Assembly: GCA_028583605.1 (NCBI GenBank)
Contig: CM053337.1
Span: 21,902,264-21,966,263 of the forward strand
DNA: 64,000 nucleotides
Source of the DNA: Dastarcus helophoroides
Taxonomy: Eukaryota; Arthropoda; Insecta; Coleoptera; Bothrideridae
Reading direction: 5' to 3'
Below are positions 1-10,118 of the stretch, one piece after another. Position numbers and translations under genes: made by a program. Numbering within the stretch: position 1 is the first letter of the stretch; the number at the start of each line of letters is the position of its first letter. The notes under the pieces are model-generated. The model was not told the DNA's origin and ran no database searches. It saw only the letters and a list, made by a program, of their open reading frames with translations.

Positions 1-41
1 TCAAACCCACTGTTTTGTACTTTCCTTTGGAATAAAGATTG

Positions 42-161
42 ACTTGTACAGCTACTAGTCTAGGAGTTCATTTGTCTTGTACAACTACTTGTCTAACAAA
101 TGGTTTGACTTGTCTAACAGTTGGTTTGACTTGTACAACCACTTGTCTAATAGTTGGTTTA
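42..161. repeat. 33-bp minisatellite, about 3.7 copies
   Basis: Imperfect head-to-tail copies of a 33-base unit beginning ACTTGTACAACTACTTGTCT and ending GTTGGTTTG. Copies start at 42, 75, 108 (a shortened 21-base copy) and 129. No coding role is apparent. Confidence 0.75.
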
Positions 162-252
162 ACTTGTTATTTAACTTGAATTATAACCTTGAAAGTATTC
201 TATTGCCTTAAAGTTCTATGACCTTGGAAGTGTCATATTTCCCGAAGTCTAC

Positions 253-262
253 TGCGCATGCG
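253..262. promoter_or_regulatory. NRF-1/Ewg-type palindrome
   Basis: TGCGCATGCG is a palindrome matching the core of the NRF-1 (insect Ewg) site, which is typical of housekeeping promoters. It lies in a stretch of more balanced base composition (about 240-1430) that contrasts with the AT-rich arrays downstream. No transcription start can be assigned, so function is only suggested by motif. Confidence 0.25.
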
Positions 263-471
263 TCATAATTTGAATTTCCCCCCTTTTTGGTGGTCCAGAA
301 TCCCCCTTGGTACTCACTCCCAAAGCTTCTTCCTATCTGAGCTGCCTTTTCACCAACAGTTAAATGGCGATCGCTTTCTAAAAGGCATTAAGCAAGGGTT
401 AATCTTATCCGCAGTCACACTCGTCCGAGGACAATAGCCATGGGGTTCATTTTCAACTTGAATTCGTCCTT

Positions 472-630
472 TCAAAAATTTTTTATGCATTCATGCTCTT
501 GAGTTTTCTTCAAACAAGTATCCCTAAACTGTACTTCTAGTCTACGAAGAATTTCGGCGGACGCTTTCAACGAAAGAAATTTATTAATAATGCGCTGCGC
601 AACGTGCGGATGAAACTCTTGCTCACTCAT
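472..630 (-). CDS. small ORF of 52 aa, possible gene remnant or exon
   Basis: Reads MSEQEFHPHVAQRI at the start and ends HECIKNF before TGA. Composition is charged and probably helical (K, R, E and L rich), unlike the low-complexity frames elsewhere in the window. The same frame continues open after the stop for about 18 more codons (KDEFKLKMNP then AIVLGRV), so a read-through, a base error or a decayed gene are all possible. I do not recognise the family. No splice donor at the end of the frame is convincing. A further in-frame upstream start exists at 699. It may simply be chance, but base composition and the absence of repeats make it the best coding candidate in the first 1.5 kb. Confidence 0.2.
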   Translation of the reverse strand: MSEQEFHPHVAQRIINKFLSLKASAEILRRLEVQFRDTCLKKTQEHECIKNF

Positions 631-699
631 TGTATTTAGAACTAAGGAACGGCGAAAACAAAATTCGCTAGAGCGCAGGAAATGGTGTGATATCCCCAC

Positions 700-1500
700 C
701 TAACATATCTAAGAGTAGGCGTACACACCCGACGCCCTCATGGCGACATGATAGAAATTCCGGTTCATATTTAATTTACCCTCGTGAAAAATTATCACCT
801 GATCCAATGCTGCATTTTTTTTCACATGCAAAGAAGCTCGCCAAGGACTTTCACATTCAAATCTGTCGCATTATGAGCGAACTTTTCTGTTTCATTATTT
901 CTAGGGTTGTTCAAATCCAGTGGAGCAGAAGCCCGCGACCTCCCTTAATTGGTGCGGAATTCTCGCGTCCGCAGCGGCGCTGCGGGACCTTCGACCTCCG
1001 AGCTCAAAATATATCTTTTCACGTCACGATAGTTCCGCACAATTTGATGTAAACTTTAAAATGAGGCAATAAATTTTCGTCGGCAACTTTCTTTCAGTCA
1101 GAATTGGCATTCCTTTATCTGATTTTAAGTTGCCAGACCCCCCTTGTTTCTTTGCGCCGTCTGTCCCTCGTTTTATTTTTATATTTGAGCTTCGCTCTTT
1201 TTTTTATCGCGTCCGTACGCGATATGCCCGACCTTCTGATTGGTTGCAGCTCTGATGGCCTTTACCAATCGAGTCGTTTTATCATATCGAGACGGACGAA
1301 CTATCCCATCGCCGAGATTGCCGAGACCATTTGGAGAAATTGTACTGTCGGAGGAAAGCCACGATAAGGGCTTTCACTTTCGCAAAACGATCCTCGATGT
1401 GTACTTAGGGGAGAGGAGCTTTGGATGATAATTTGTTTTAGTGTATTGTAAACATGAGAAGCTTCTACCAGAATTAAGGAATACAGAGTGTTCCTAAAAA
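700..1500. other. unique, mixed-composition intergenic sequence
   Basis: No gene is supported. The stretch has a CpG-rich patch near 940-1000 with a GC hairpin (CCGCAGC-GGC-GCTGCGG, about 969-985) and two inverted CCAAT-type boxes near 1237 and 1264. Open frames here (for example 1104-1367) lack family resemblance and splice context. It could be a promoter or conserved non-coding region. Confidence 0.4.
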
Positions 1501-1559
1501 TGTTCTATTTATTGCTGGAGCTGTGAACGATGTTATTTAACAGGTTAATTTTGTCAATT

Positions 1560-3240
1560 AACAAATAAGGCAAACTTCAAAAAATTTAAAAAAAAGTATT
1601 GATGCGTAAAACTCCTTCATTTGCAACTTTATCAAAAAAGCTAAAGAATGCTTTTCTATAGAAAATTAAATGCTCCCTAATTTTTGTCCATAACTTTTTA
1701 ATGTATTTTTAATAATAAAAAAGTTATAAATCGAAAGACAAAAAAATAAAGGAGTGGCAAAAAGTATTGGGGCGCAAAATTCCTTCATTTCCAAATTTAT
1801 CAAAAAAGCTATATGGAGATTTTCTATAGAAAATTAAATGCTTTATATTTTTTGTTCATAACTTTTTAATGTATTTTTAATAGTAAAAAGTTATAAGTCG
1901 AAAGACACAAAAATAAAGAAGTCGAAAAAAATATTAGGGCGTAAAATTACGTTATTTGCAATTTTATCAAAAAAGTTAATTTGAGCTTTTTTGTAGAAAA
2001 TTAAATGTTCTGCAATTTTTGTTTTTAACTTTTTAACGTATTTTTAGAAATAAAATAGTAATAAATCAAAAGATAAAAAAATAAAGTGGCGGAAAAAAAC
2101 ATTGAGGGGTAAAACTTCTTTATTTACAATTTTATCAAAAAAATCTATTTAAGTTTTTTTATAGAGAATTAAATGTTCTGCAAGTTTTGTTAACAATTTT
2201 TCAACGTGTTTTTAATAGTAAAAATGTTGTAGACCAAAAGGCAAAAAAGGAAAATAGTGGAAAAAAGTATTGATGCGTAAAATTGCTTCAGTTCCAATTT
2301 TATCAAAAAAGCTATATTAAGCTTTTCTATAAAAAATTAAATGCTCTATAATTTTTGTTAATAACTTTTTAATATATTTTTAATAATAAAAAAGTTATAA
2401 GTCGAAAGCCAAGAAAAATAAAGGAGTGGCAAAAAGTATTGGGGCGCAAAATTCCGTTATTTGTAATTTTATCAAAAAAGTTAATACAAGATTTTTTGTA
2501 GAGAATTAAATGTTCTGCAAGTTTTGTTAATAATTTTTGAACGTATTTTCAATGATAAGAAAGTTATAGGCCAAAAGACAAAAAAGGAAAATAGTGCAAA
2601 AAAGTATTGATGCGTAAAAATCCTTCATTTATAATTTTGTCAAAAAAGTTAAATTGAGCTTTTCAATTGAAAATTAAATGTTCTTTAATTTCTGTTCATA
2701 ACTTTCTAATGTATTTTTAATAATAAAAAGTTATAGGTCGAAAGACAAAGAAATAAAGAAGTCGAAAAAAGTATTAAGGCGTCAAGTTCCGTTATTTGCA
2801 ATTTTATCAAAAAAGTTAATTGAAGCTTTTTTGTAGAGAATTAAATGTTCTATAATTTTTGCTTCTAGTTTTTTAATGTATTTTAAAAAATAAAAAAGTG
2901 ATGTCAAAAAACTAAAAAAAATAAAAGGGTCGAAAAAAATATTAAGGGGTAAAACTTCGTTATTTCCAATTTTATCAAAAAACTGGTAAAAACTTTTTTG
3001 TAGAGAATTAAATGTTCTATAATTTTTGTTTACAACTTTTTAACGTATTTTTAGCAACAAAAAAGTTATAAGACAAAAACAAAAAAAAAAGTGACGGAAA
3101 ATAGTTTTGAAGCGTAAAACTAATTTATTTACAATTTTATCAAAAAAAAATCGTCAAAACTTTTTTGTAGAGAATTAGATGTTCTACAATTTTTGTTAAT
3201 CATTTTTTAACATATTATTAACAATAGAAAAGTTATAAAA
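1560..3240. repeat. 168-bp satellite-like array, ten diverged monomers
   Basis: A fixed landmark (TATT followed by a GATGCGTAAA-like decamer) recurs at 1601, 1769, 1936, 2104, 2272, 2441, 2609, 2776, 2944 and 3109, giving spacings of 165-169. Each monomer also contains ATTTTATCAAAAAAG and TTTTTAATAATAAAAAAGTT-like segments. Monomers are diverged but fall into variants (GATGCGT, GGGGCGC, AGGGCGT, GAGGGGT) that recur in order, so there is higher-order organisation. The length is close to nucleosomal, as in many insect satellites. The array ends directly against the ribozyme-bearing repeat at 3240. Confidence 0.9.
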
Positions 3241-3625
3241 CTACAAATTCATGCAGCCCTCCAGGCGTGTATAGTGAATCATAGGTAGATGAACTACCAA
3301 CAGTTGAAACACACAGTGCCACCTAGCATAGGGTTGCTTTCTAGGAAAAAGTTCCCAGAAGACAATGATTCTAATACACAGACCAATAGGTTTAAAGATT
3401 TGTTAAACTGAAAGTTTGGAAACCAAATACCGGTTTCGATCTTCTCAGACCTCGTCAGTTTGGTATATCCAACTCGAATGCTAACAAATGTTCCGATAAG
3501 TAAGTACTAAAGAATTCACGGATGTCAAGTGTGACTTTTTAGTACTACCGCCGCCTATTGGTCCATAGAGAAACTATGGCCATCGCCAACAATGTTGTAT
3601 GTAAGTAGAATGCAACCTAGATTTC
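3240..3625 (-). mobile_element. retrozyme-like repeat, near unit-length copy (about 382 bp)
   Basis: This copy contains, on the plus strand, CCTCCAGGCGTGTATAGTGA, the AGTTCCCAGAAGACAA segment, CACAGACCAATAGGTTT, then the hammerhead region and ends in GTAGAATGCAACCTAGA. In the copy at 11930-12335 the end segment GTAGAATGCAACCTAGA is found joined in front of the start segment (CTGCAAATTCAAGCAACCC). The sequence therefore appears circularly permuted between copies, as expected for tandem or circle-derived units. It carries one type I hammerhead motif on the minus strand. It has no open frame and is probably non-autonomous. Confidence 0.6.
3398..3490 (-). ncRNA. type I hammerhead ribozyme motif, copy A
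   Basis: On the minus strand the core CTGACGA (3458-3452) is followed by stem II GGTCT-GAGA-AGATC (one G-U pair, GNRA loop), then GAAA (3437-3434), the palindromic minimal stem III ACCGGT and the cleavage triplet GTA (3430-3428). Stem I pairs ACCAAA with TTTGGT next to the core and extends outward, with bulges, to TTTGTTA against the AACAAAT side. All invariant hammerhead positions are present. The motif is seen directly; activity is inferred. Confidence 0.75.
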
Positions 3626-4440
3626 TACTGCAGCATAATTTTATTATTAGACATCCGTAAGGGCAGACAAAGGTTGTTTCACTATTTCATAGTTCCATAG
3701 ATGCGTTTAGCACATTTAAAACAACGCTCCCAACAGGCGCAGATTAGGCATTATCTTTTTGAATCACTGACACTGGCAACATAAAGGAATTCAATTTTTA
3801 TTCATTATTTGATTATACACTTATTTTGATATGATTGAGAAAGTTGGGATAGCAATTACTCCATTTATTTTGCTTTTTGTTTTTCTTATTAATAAATTAA
3901 TCTTATAGAAAATAAGACAGGCATTTCAAACAGTAAATGAATGTAAAAAGTGCGTAAAGCTAATTAACAAATGAAACTAATTGTAAAATTCGATTAGGTT
4001 ACTAACGCACTGAACTAAACACTGTGGCAGTATCGATTTGAATCTCAATGCAGATGACGTCGATGCATCTTTCGCTAATCTTTTTAGATTAGTACGCTTG
4101 AAAATGCCAGTTCTGCTGGCGAAATATGTATCGCGTAATTATTTATTTCATTGCCAATGTGGTAAAGGGGTGAAACCTTCTTTAGACTCGATTAGGTTAG
4201 GTTGGTAAAAAGTGTATAAAATTAACTAATAACTAACTAGAATGATCAGAACTGAAACAAGAATTTAAAAATGGAACTATCTGTAAGATTTTTTGTACTG
4301 AAACAAAACTGACAGTACAAAGCTCAACTTTGTCGACTGTATTGACTGCATAAATACTGCAAAAATCATTGTTTATATTTTTCGACAATAAAACTAAAAA
4401 ACTATATTTTTAGACACATATATTTCAATTTGACTTCATA
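3626..4440. other. intergenic, no gene seen
   Basis: Mostly non-repetitive AT-rich sequence between the ribozyme repeat and the 3' end of the minus-strand cuticle-type gene. No coding frame, RNA gene or recognised element was found. Confidence 0.5.
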
Positions 4441-4445
4441 GCAAT

Positions 4446-4818
4446 TCAAAAGAAACCAAATGCATGTCTTCCTAAGAATCCGTGGTCAAAATTATCTGTG
4501 TATATTGCTCCAGTTCCGAGATTTCTGTTAGCCACGATGGTTCCAGATGGTCCTGATACGATGGTATCAGCTGGTGCGGCAACTGGAGTAGCGATGGTGC
4601 GTGTGTACAGTGGAGCTGAGGCTACAAGAGGAGCTGGAGCTACAAGAGGGGCTGCATAGTCGAAAGCTGGAGCGAAGGTTCTAGCCAAAGGCGCCACTAA
4701 GCCATAAGCATTGGCAGCTGCGATGACAGCAAAGGCAATCAGCTGCAAGAAATAATTATTACATCCTTTTTTAAAACAATATTTAAACAATTTCAATGTT
4801 ACTTACCAAGAGTTTCAT
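4446..4818 (-). CDS. short secreted cuticle-type protein, paralogue 1 (102 aa, two exons)
   Basis: Exon 1 is 4818-4807 (ATG AAA CTC TTG), followed by donor GTAAGT, a 64-base intron and acceptor TTCTTGCAG; exon 2 is 4742-4446, ending in TGA. The join is phase 0. Residues 1-16 form a signal peptide (MKLLLIAFAVIAAANA), so the product is secreted. The mature part is rich in Ala, Pro and Val, with APL-type repeats (residues about 20-60) like low-complexity insect cuticular proteins. It then carries the motif ADTIVSGPSGTIVANRN and a tail GFLGRHAFGFF. The same motif and tail occur in the gene ending at 26250 and, weaker, in the gene at 10119. Splitting the signal peptide after four codons is typical of insect cuticular protein genes. 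A structural role in cuticle is inferred from this; no chitin-binding Rebers-Riddiford domain is present. A TATA box lies upstream. Confidence 0.85.
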
Positions 4819-4879
4819 TGTGGAATTTGTTTTGGTTTGTTGATTCAGATTGAACTGTTTTTAGAAGAAGAATTTCTGC

Positions 4880-4887
4880 TTTTTATA
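4880..4887 (-). promoter_or_regulatory. TATA box of paralogue 1
   Basis: TATAAAAA on the minus strand, 62 bases before the ATG at 4818. A start of transcription about 30 bases downstream would leave a short 5' leader of roughly 35 bases, usual for cuticle protein genes. Confidence 0.6.
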
Positions 4888-4889
4888 GG

Positions 4890-5560
4890 TAACTTGATTG
4901 ACTTCAGACGTCGTTACATCGGTCTCATTAGGTTTGATGTACTTCCTGTGTAATTCTTAGAAACGTGTGGTCTAATTAATGCAAATTGAGTGTAATATTT
5001 TGAAAGAAAATCATTAATGCTGTTAGCTCCAAAAGACATAAAATATCTATCAATTTTATAAATACAGAACAAGGGTTGTTGAGAGAATTTTTTTATAAAC
5101 TGCTGATTTTACGATTATAGTACAAAATTAATATTTACAAAATAATAAAAGATTGCTTCTGAAATCATACTAAACAATACATAATTCTAAATATTTGCTT
5201 TTTCTTTATACAATATATCAGGTTTTTAATTTCATTATTGTAATCTTAAATGAGAAATATTAAAACATAAGCTTAAAACTGAAAAAAACTCGAAATTCCC
5301 AAACAATGTTTTATTTCTTTGGATTGCAATAAAACTAAAAATTCAAAATTTCAGAAAAAAAAGTTTAAATTTTAAATTTAATCCTAATATTTGTAATATT
5401 TCAGAACTTTCACTTAATATTCTTCATGGTGGATTCTATTGGTCTCAAACATTATGGTTAATCATTTTATTTAACATTTTTTACTTAATAGACAAAACTT
5501 TGGGAAAAAACAAAAAATTAGGCCAAAAACCAGATCAAAATTCGAATTTAGATTATATTT
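4890..5560. other. AT-rich intergenic sequence, no gene seen
   Basis: Upstream flank of paralogue 1. No repeat family or coding frame was identified. Confidence 0.4.
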
Positions 5561-5567
5561 TAGAAGA

Positions 5568-8500
5568 TGGATGAGCAAGACGTGGCCCGCGGGCCACATC
5601 GGCCCGCCTAACATTTTTCTGGGGCCCGCCTAAGCTCTACTGTTTTACGTAAAAATTTTGGAAAAGAAAATGTCGATTTGATGAAAAAAAAAACATAAAT
5701 TGCCACGATTCATAAAATATCTTGGACATGAGCGTAGGCAAGATTTTCTTTAAGCAGGGGGGGGGGCAACAACAATCATTCTAAAAAACCCATCGGTAAA
5801 AAGAAAACCTTTTGGCTCAGTAATGTGTATTTATGCTTAAAAACTACAGAATTGAGAACATTGCATTTTCAAATTTAAGTCAAAATTTTGAAAAAAGCCC
5901 AATCTTAAAAAAAATCTTTTGGAGAACTTTAAGAAATGCCTAAATTTCGAAAAAGTGAAAATGTAAAAAAAAGAAATTTCCAAAAAGAAATTTTTGTAAA
6001 AAGAGTTGTAATTTCCAGAACAAGTCGAATTCAAATGCAACTTTTAAAAATAATGATTTCAGAATTTTTATTTTATTTCAATTTTGTGATATTTTTTTCA
6101 AGAAATCTTTTTTCAAGATTTCCTAAAAATATTCTTTTCAGATTGTTTAGATTTCTATTAAAATTTCGATCCAATTTAAAAAAAAAATAAACGAATTTTG
6201 TGAAAAAGTCTAAATCTTTGGAAAAAATTCCATTTTAAATGGAAATGTCCAGAAACAGATAAAATTGAATTTTGAGTTGAAAGTCAAAATTTAGAGAATA
6301 ACATGAATTTTGAGCAAGTTGAAATTATCGAGAATAATTTTTTTTTTAATCAGAAGAAACAAAGACTTGGAAAAAACTTCAGGATTTTTGAAAACTACAA
6401 TTTACAAAAAAATATTGAACTTTTTAGAAAACATTTCAAATATCCACAAGAAGGTCCAATTTTAAGAGGAAACTTTAAAAAGTTGAGATTTTTAATAAAT
6501 CATATTGAAAATAAAGACCTTACCTTTCTCAAAAACTCGAGAAATGTGCAAAGTTCAAAAAAAAAATCAAAATTTTCAAAGATCTAATTTTGTGAAAGGA
6601 CGCAATTTTCAAAAAAATGTCCAACTCTGAAAAAGAAAAATCGCAAGGTTCAAAAACATTGTTCACAAAATTTAAAATTCAGTAAAGATGTTGAATTTAC
6701 AACAAATCAGTTTCTCGAAATCCCCAAAAATATGTTACGCAACACAGAAAAGTGAACATTTTCAGAATCATAAAACTATTTGATCTAAAAGTCGTAGTTT
6801 ACTGAAAAAGACAAATATTCAGGAAAATGACAAAATTTTGAAATGAATAAACCATTTTTGAAAAAATCCAAAAAGTAGGATTTTGAAAATAAAATATCGA
6901 AAAAAAAAATTTTGAGGAACAGGCAAATTTTAGGTAAAAGACTATTTTAAAAAAATTCGAAATTTTGAAAAAAAAAGAATTTACCAAAAAAAAAAGAAAA
7001 AAATCATTGAAATATTAAATATCGGAAATTTACAATAAATCATATTGATAATAAAAACCTAACCTTTCTCAAAAACTCGTGAAATGTGCAAAATTCAAAA
7101 AAATGATCAAAATTGTCAAAGATCTAAGTTTGTGAAAAGTCGCAATTTTCAAAAAAAAGTCCAACTCTGAGAAAGAAAAATCGCAAGATTTAAAAACATT
7201 GTGCACAAAATTTAAAACTCAGTAAAGATGTTGAATTTACAAGAAATCTTTTTCTCGAAATTCCCAAAAATATTTTTCGCAACAACAGAAAAGTGAAGAT
7301 TTTCAGGACCACAAAACCATTTGATCTAAAAGTCATTGTTTATTGAAAAAGACAAATATTCAAAAAAATTACAAAATTTTGAAATAATTAAACCATTTTT
7401 AAAAAAGTCCAAAAAGTAGGATTTTAAAAACAAAATCGAAATATCGAATAAGGCAAATTTTGAGAAACAGGCGAATTTTAGGTAAAAGACTATTTTAGAA
7501 AAATTCGAAATTTTGAAAAAAAAGAATTTACCAAAAAAAAAGAAAAATTTTATTGAAATATTAAATATCTAATATTGAGATAAAAATCAAGATTTCCTGA
7601 AAAAGGCAAATTTTAGGAAACCAGTCAGAATTTCTAAAAAAATCAGAATCTGAAAGTTTGAAATTCGAAGTAAATTTTTATAAAAATATCGGAATTTGAA
7701 AAAACAATTCGAGAAAACTTTGAAATGAACAAAAAATTGTCTAAAGAAAATCAAATTAAAAAAAAAATCAAAAAAATAGTCAAAACTCCGAAAAAAAGAC
7801 GATATTTAAGAGACATTTTACAAAAGAGATCTAAATTTTAAGAAAAAGCATTTAATCCTAGTAAAACTTTGAAATTCGGAAAAAGAGTAAATTTTAGAAG
7901 AAAAAATCGAATATTTATTTTCTCTGGACTCTCTGAACGAGTCAGAGGAAGACAGGCTCCCTACCTTGTCTCAACAAGCGTCAAAAAATGTCAAATATTG
8001 TGATAACATATCAAAGTTTTGACAAACAAATTGAAACTACCAGAAATTTTAATTAAAAAAGGGTTAAAATTTACAAAGAAATTTTTGTCCTTTCACAAAA
8101 ATGTAAAATTTCTAAAAAATACACCTTTTTGTCAAAAGATCGACCAAATTTCGAAAAAAAAGCAAATTCTAATAAACAAGCTGAAATTTTCAGAATCAAA
8201 AAAAGGCGAAATTTTCAGGAAATGTCGAATTTCGAGAAATGACTAAATTTCAGAAAAAAAACGAGGAACTTTTAAATTTAAAATTTTGACAGACATGTTT
8301 AATAAAAGAAGAAAAGAATAAATGCAAAATTTTAAAAGAAAAAGTCAAATTTTGTAAAAAAATATAAACAATTTGAGAAAAAGGTAGAAATTTTGAAAAA
8401 AAAGTTTCAAGCAAAGGATGAATTCTGAAAAATTGAAAAGTCCTCCAAATTTTCAGTTTGCTACATGAACCAGGGGGTGCGAACGCCCCAGAATTCATAT

Positions 8501-8605
8501 TTTTCTCACATGCGGCCCGCGCAAAATTTTTAGCCTTGTAATTGGCTCGCTGTAATTTTTTACAGCTTTTTAGGTTTGCCCATCGTTGTTTTGGAAATTT
8601 CAAGT
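5568..8605. mobile_element. hAT-like non-autonomous element with GC-rich ends and AT-rich filler
   Basis: The left end reads GATGAGCAAGACGTGGCCCG followed by GGCCCGCC motifs. The right end (about 8505-8590) carries GCGGCCCGCGC and, on the minus strand, ATGGGCAAACC. This style of end (a G-GCAAAC block plus GGCCCGCGGGCC-like sequence) is known from hAT superfamily elements such as the Tip100/Charlie-type families. The 3 kb between is degenerate A-rich filler with no transposase. The exact terminal bases and the target duplication could not be fixed, so borders are approximate. Confidence 0.5.
6480..7560. repeat. two tandem 540-bp units
   Basis: The landmark AGTAAAGATGTTGAATTTAC occurs at 6681 and 7221, exactly 540 bases apart, with similar flanks (AATCATATTGAAAATAAAGA and ATCTAAAAGTCGTAGTTTA-like segments). 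The pair lies inside the AT-rich interior of the hAT-like element. Frames within it (6303-6587, 6799-6987) are low-complexity by-products. Confidence 0.75.
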
Positions 8606-8820
8606 TTTCACTTAAGATTTTTTCGAAATCTCAAGTTTATAACTGAAATGTTTTTCGAAGTCAAGATTTAACCTGAAATTTCTAGAAGAAGGTCTTAGAT
8701 TCTGATTTGTAATTTAAAATCCCAGTTTTAAAGCTGAAATTATAGGAGAAAGTAAAAATTTTAATTTTGTTAAATAAGCAGTTTTGGAAAAAGCCAGAGT
8801 TTTGGGAACTAGACTAAAGA

Positions 8821-9010
8821 ATGCTAACAAATGTTCCGACAAGTAAGTACGCCTGTGAATGTTTTAGTACTGACTTGTCGGAACATTTGTTAGCATTCGA
8901 GTTGGATATATCAAACTGACGAGATCTAACAAGATCGAAACCGGTATTTGGTTTCCAAACTTCGAATCTAATAAATGTTCAAACCTATTGGTCTGTGCAT
9001 TAGAATTCAT
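8821..9010 (+). mobile_element. partial, folded-back copy of the ribozyme-bearing repeat
   Basis: Begins with an inverted duplication: 8821-8850 and 8867-8896 are reverse complements over 30 bases with one mismatch. It then runs through the hammerhead to CCTATTGGTCTGTGCATTAG (about 8982-9001). Compared with the copy at 3240-3625 it lacks the GGCGTGTATAGTGA half. It lies just right of the hAT-like element. Confidence 0.6.
8882..8979 (+). ncRNA. type I hammerhead ribozyme motif, copy B (best formed)
   Basis: Core CTGACGA at 8916-8922; stem II GATCT (8923-8927), loop AACA, AGATC (8932-8936), five perfect pairs; GAAA at 8937-8940; palindromic ACCGGT with cleavage triplet GTA at 8944-8946. Inner stem I is ATCAAA against TTTGGT (8947-8952, one G-U pair). 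The outer stem I is long: AACATTTGTTAG..ATTCGA (from 8882) pairs with TCGAATCTAATAAATGTT (to 8979) with small bulges. Predicted cleavage is 3' of A8946. Confidence 0.8.
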
Positions 9011-9261
9011 TGGGGGGCTTAACCAAATCCATGGACAATTAAGACAACAAAATAAAACAAACTGATCTTCCAATTTAATATATTTAAAATGTGTCTTTAA
9101 TTTTGGGTAGCTCGAAATTTTTAAAACATTATGAGTTCAAGCATTTTGAAAAAAAAATCGAAATGTTAATGCTTTAACCCTTAATGTTTTAATAATTACA
9201 AAAAATTGCAAGTTTTGCAATTTAGGGATTCGAATTTTTAAAAAAAAAATCATATTCTTAA

Positions 9262-9470
9262 CGTAGCTTTGCACGTAGGATTTTTTAAGATAATGATCTG
9301 ACAGCGTCATCTGACGAGATGGGGCGCAACTTTGCTACCCAATACGTAGCTGGAGACTCGCTAGATACCTAAATGTACACATTATTGTCTCAACGAATTT
9401 AAACAAAACATCATTCTGTAATCTGCATGAACTCTTTAAAGCTGTGCATAGCTGATTAAGTAGGTTTTAA
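9262..9470. repeat. left arm of a long inverted repeat around paralogue 2
   Basis: Contains GCACGTAGGATT, CAACTTTGCTAC and ACAAAACATCATTCTG in this order. The reverse complements (GTAGCAAAGTT, CAGAATGATGTTTTGT, AATCCTACGTG) occur in mirrored order at about 11385-11580. Arms are diverged but collinear over roughly 200 bases. Confidence 0.65.
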
Positions 9471-9516
9471 TATTTTTACTTTTAATATTTATTTAAACAA
9501 ATTTCATAAACGACAA

Positions 9517-9662
9517 AGTATCTCTCTTACGAAGATAGTTTGGTTGTCTAAACGCGTTAGAGCAAGCTTTGTTGTGTTTTTTTATCTTTCTTGGTTTCAA
9601 GGGACAAATTTTGTATTTTAATTTTTAAAAATAACCAAGGACCAGTCCATTCCACCAAAAAA
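9517..9662 (+). mobile_element. foldback-family half copy
   Basis: Runs from a degenerate hammerhead-like core (AACGCGTTAGAGCAAGC near 9550) through TTTGTTGTG, TTTCTTGGTTTCAAGGGACA and AACCAAGGACCAGTCCATTC to CACCAAAAAAA. It is one arm only of the palindromic family described at 15409 and 34151. An inverted partner arm starts at 10780 on the other side of paralogue 2. Confidence 0.75.
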
Positions 9663-10118
9663 AAAAGTATGTTTGTTCGGTAGCACGATCTATCGCCATC
9701 TTACAACAATCCACTACATCTGGTTCTTTATTAAAATTAGAGACAAATTTAAACATTAAAACAAAGGGAGTTGATTTTCCGGTTTAACAAATTTAAAATT
9801 CTCTTTAATTTGAATACAATTTTTCCGTTAATTCCCCAAATTTCGCAGACGAAGCCGCCGGTTGCTAATCAATAATAAAAACTTAATGAATACTACGTAT
9901 GTATGTTAGCAATTACTTAATTATAACTTGCGGCGACCATCAAAATGTTATAAAAAAAATATGTTAAAAATATTCTCTGATAATTAATCAACCAACCAAT
10001 TGCTCCCAAAGCAATACAATTTAAGTGACCACGTCCGGTTAAAAAGTTGCATTAATATACCATCAAACAAATGGCGAATAACAAACGAAAGTAAACCGTC
10101 GACAAAATACAACCCAAA
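9663..10118. promoter_or_regulatory. upstream region of paralogue 2
   Basis: Non-repetitive DNA between the foldback arm and the first exon. A weak TATA-like TTAATATACC lies near 10051-10060, about 60 bases before the ATG. No stronger core promoter signal is visible. Confidence 0.3.

Noticed and set aside
1104..1428. Two overlapping plus-strand frames of 87 and 62 residues
   Set aside because: No family resemblance, no splice signals and no flanking gene context; composition does not look selected for coding.
5837..8603. Several Phe/Lys-rich frames on both strands
   Set aside because: They are translations of the degenerate A/T motif inside the hAT-like element; low complexity with no conserved start or motif.
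9311..9318. CTGACGAG resembling a hammerhead core
   Set aside because: No GAAA follows a stem II-like hairpin, so the match is only to the eight-base core.
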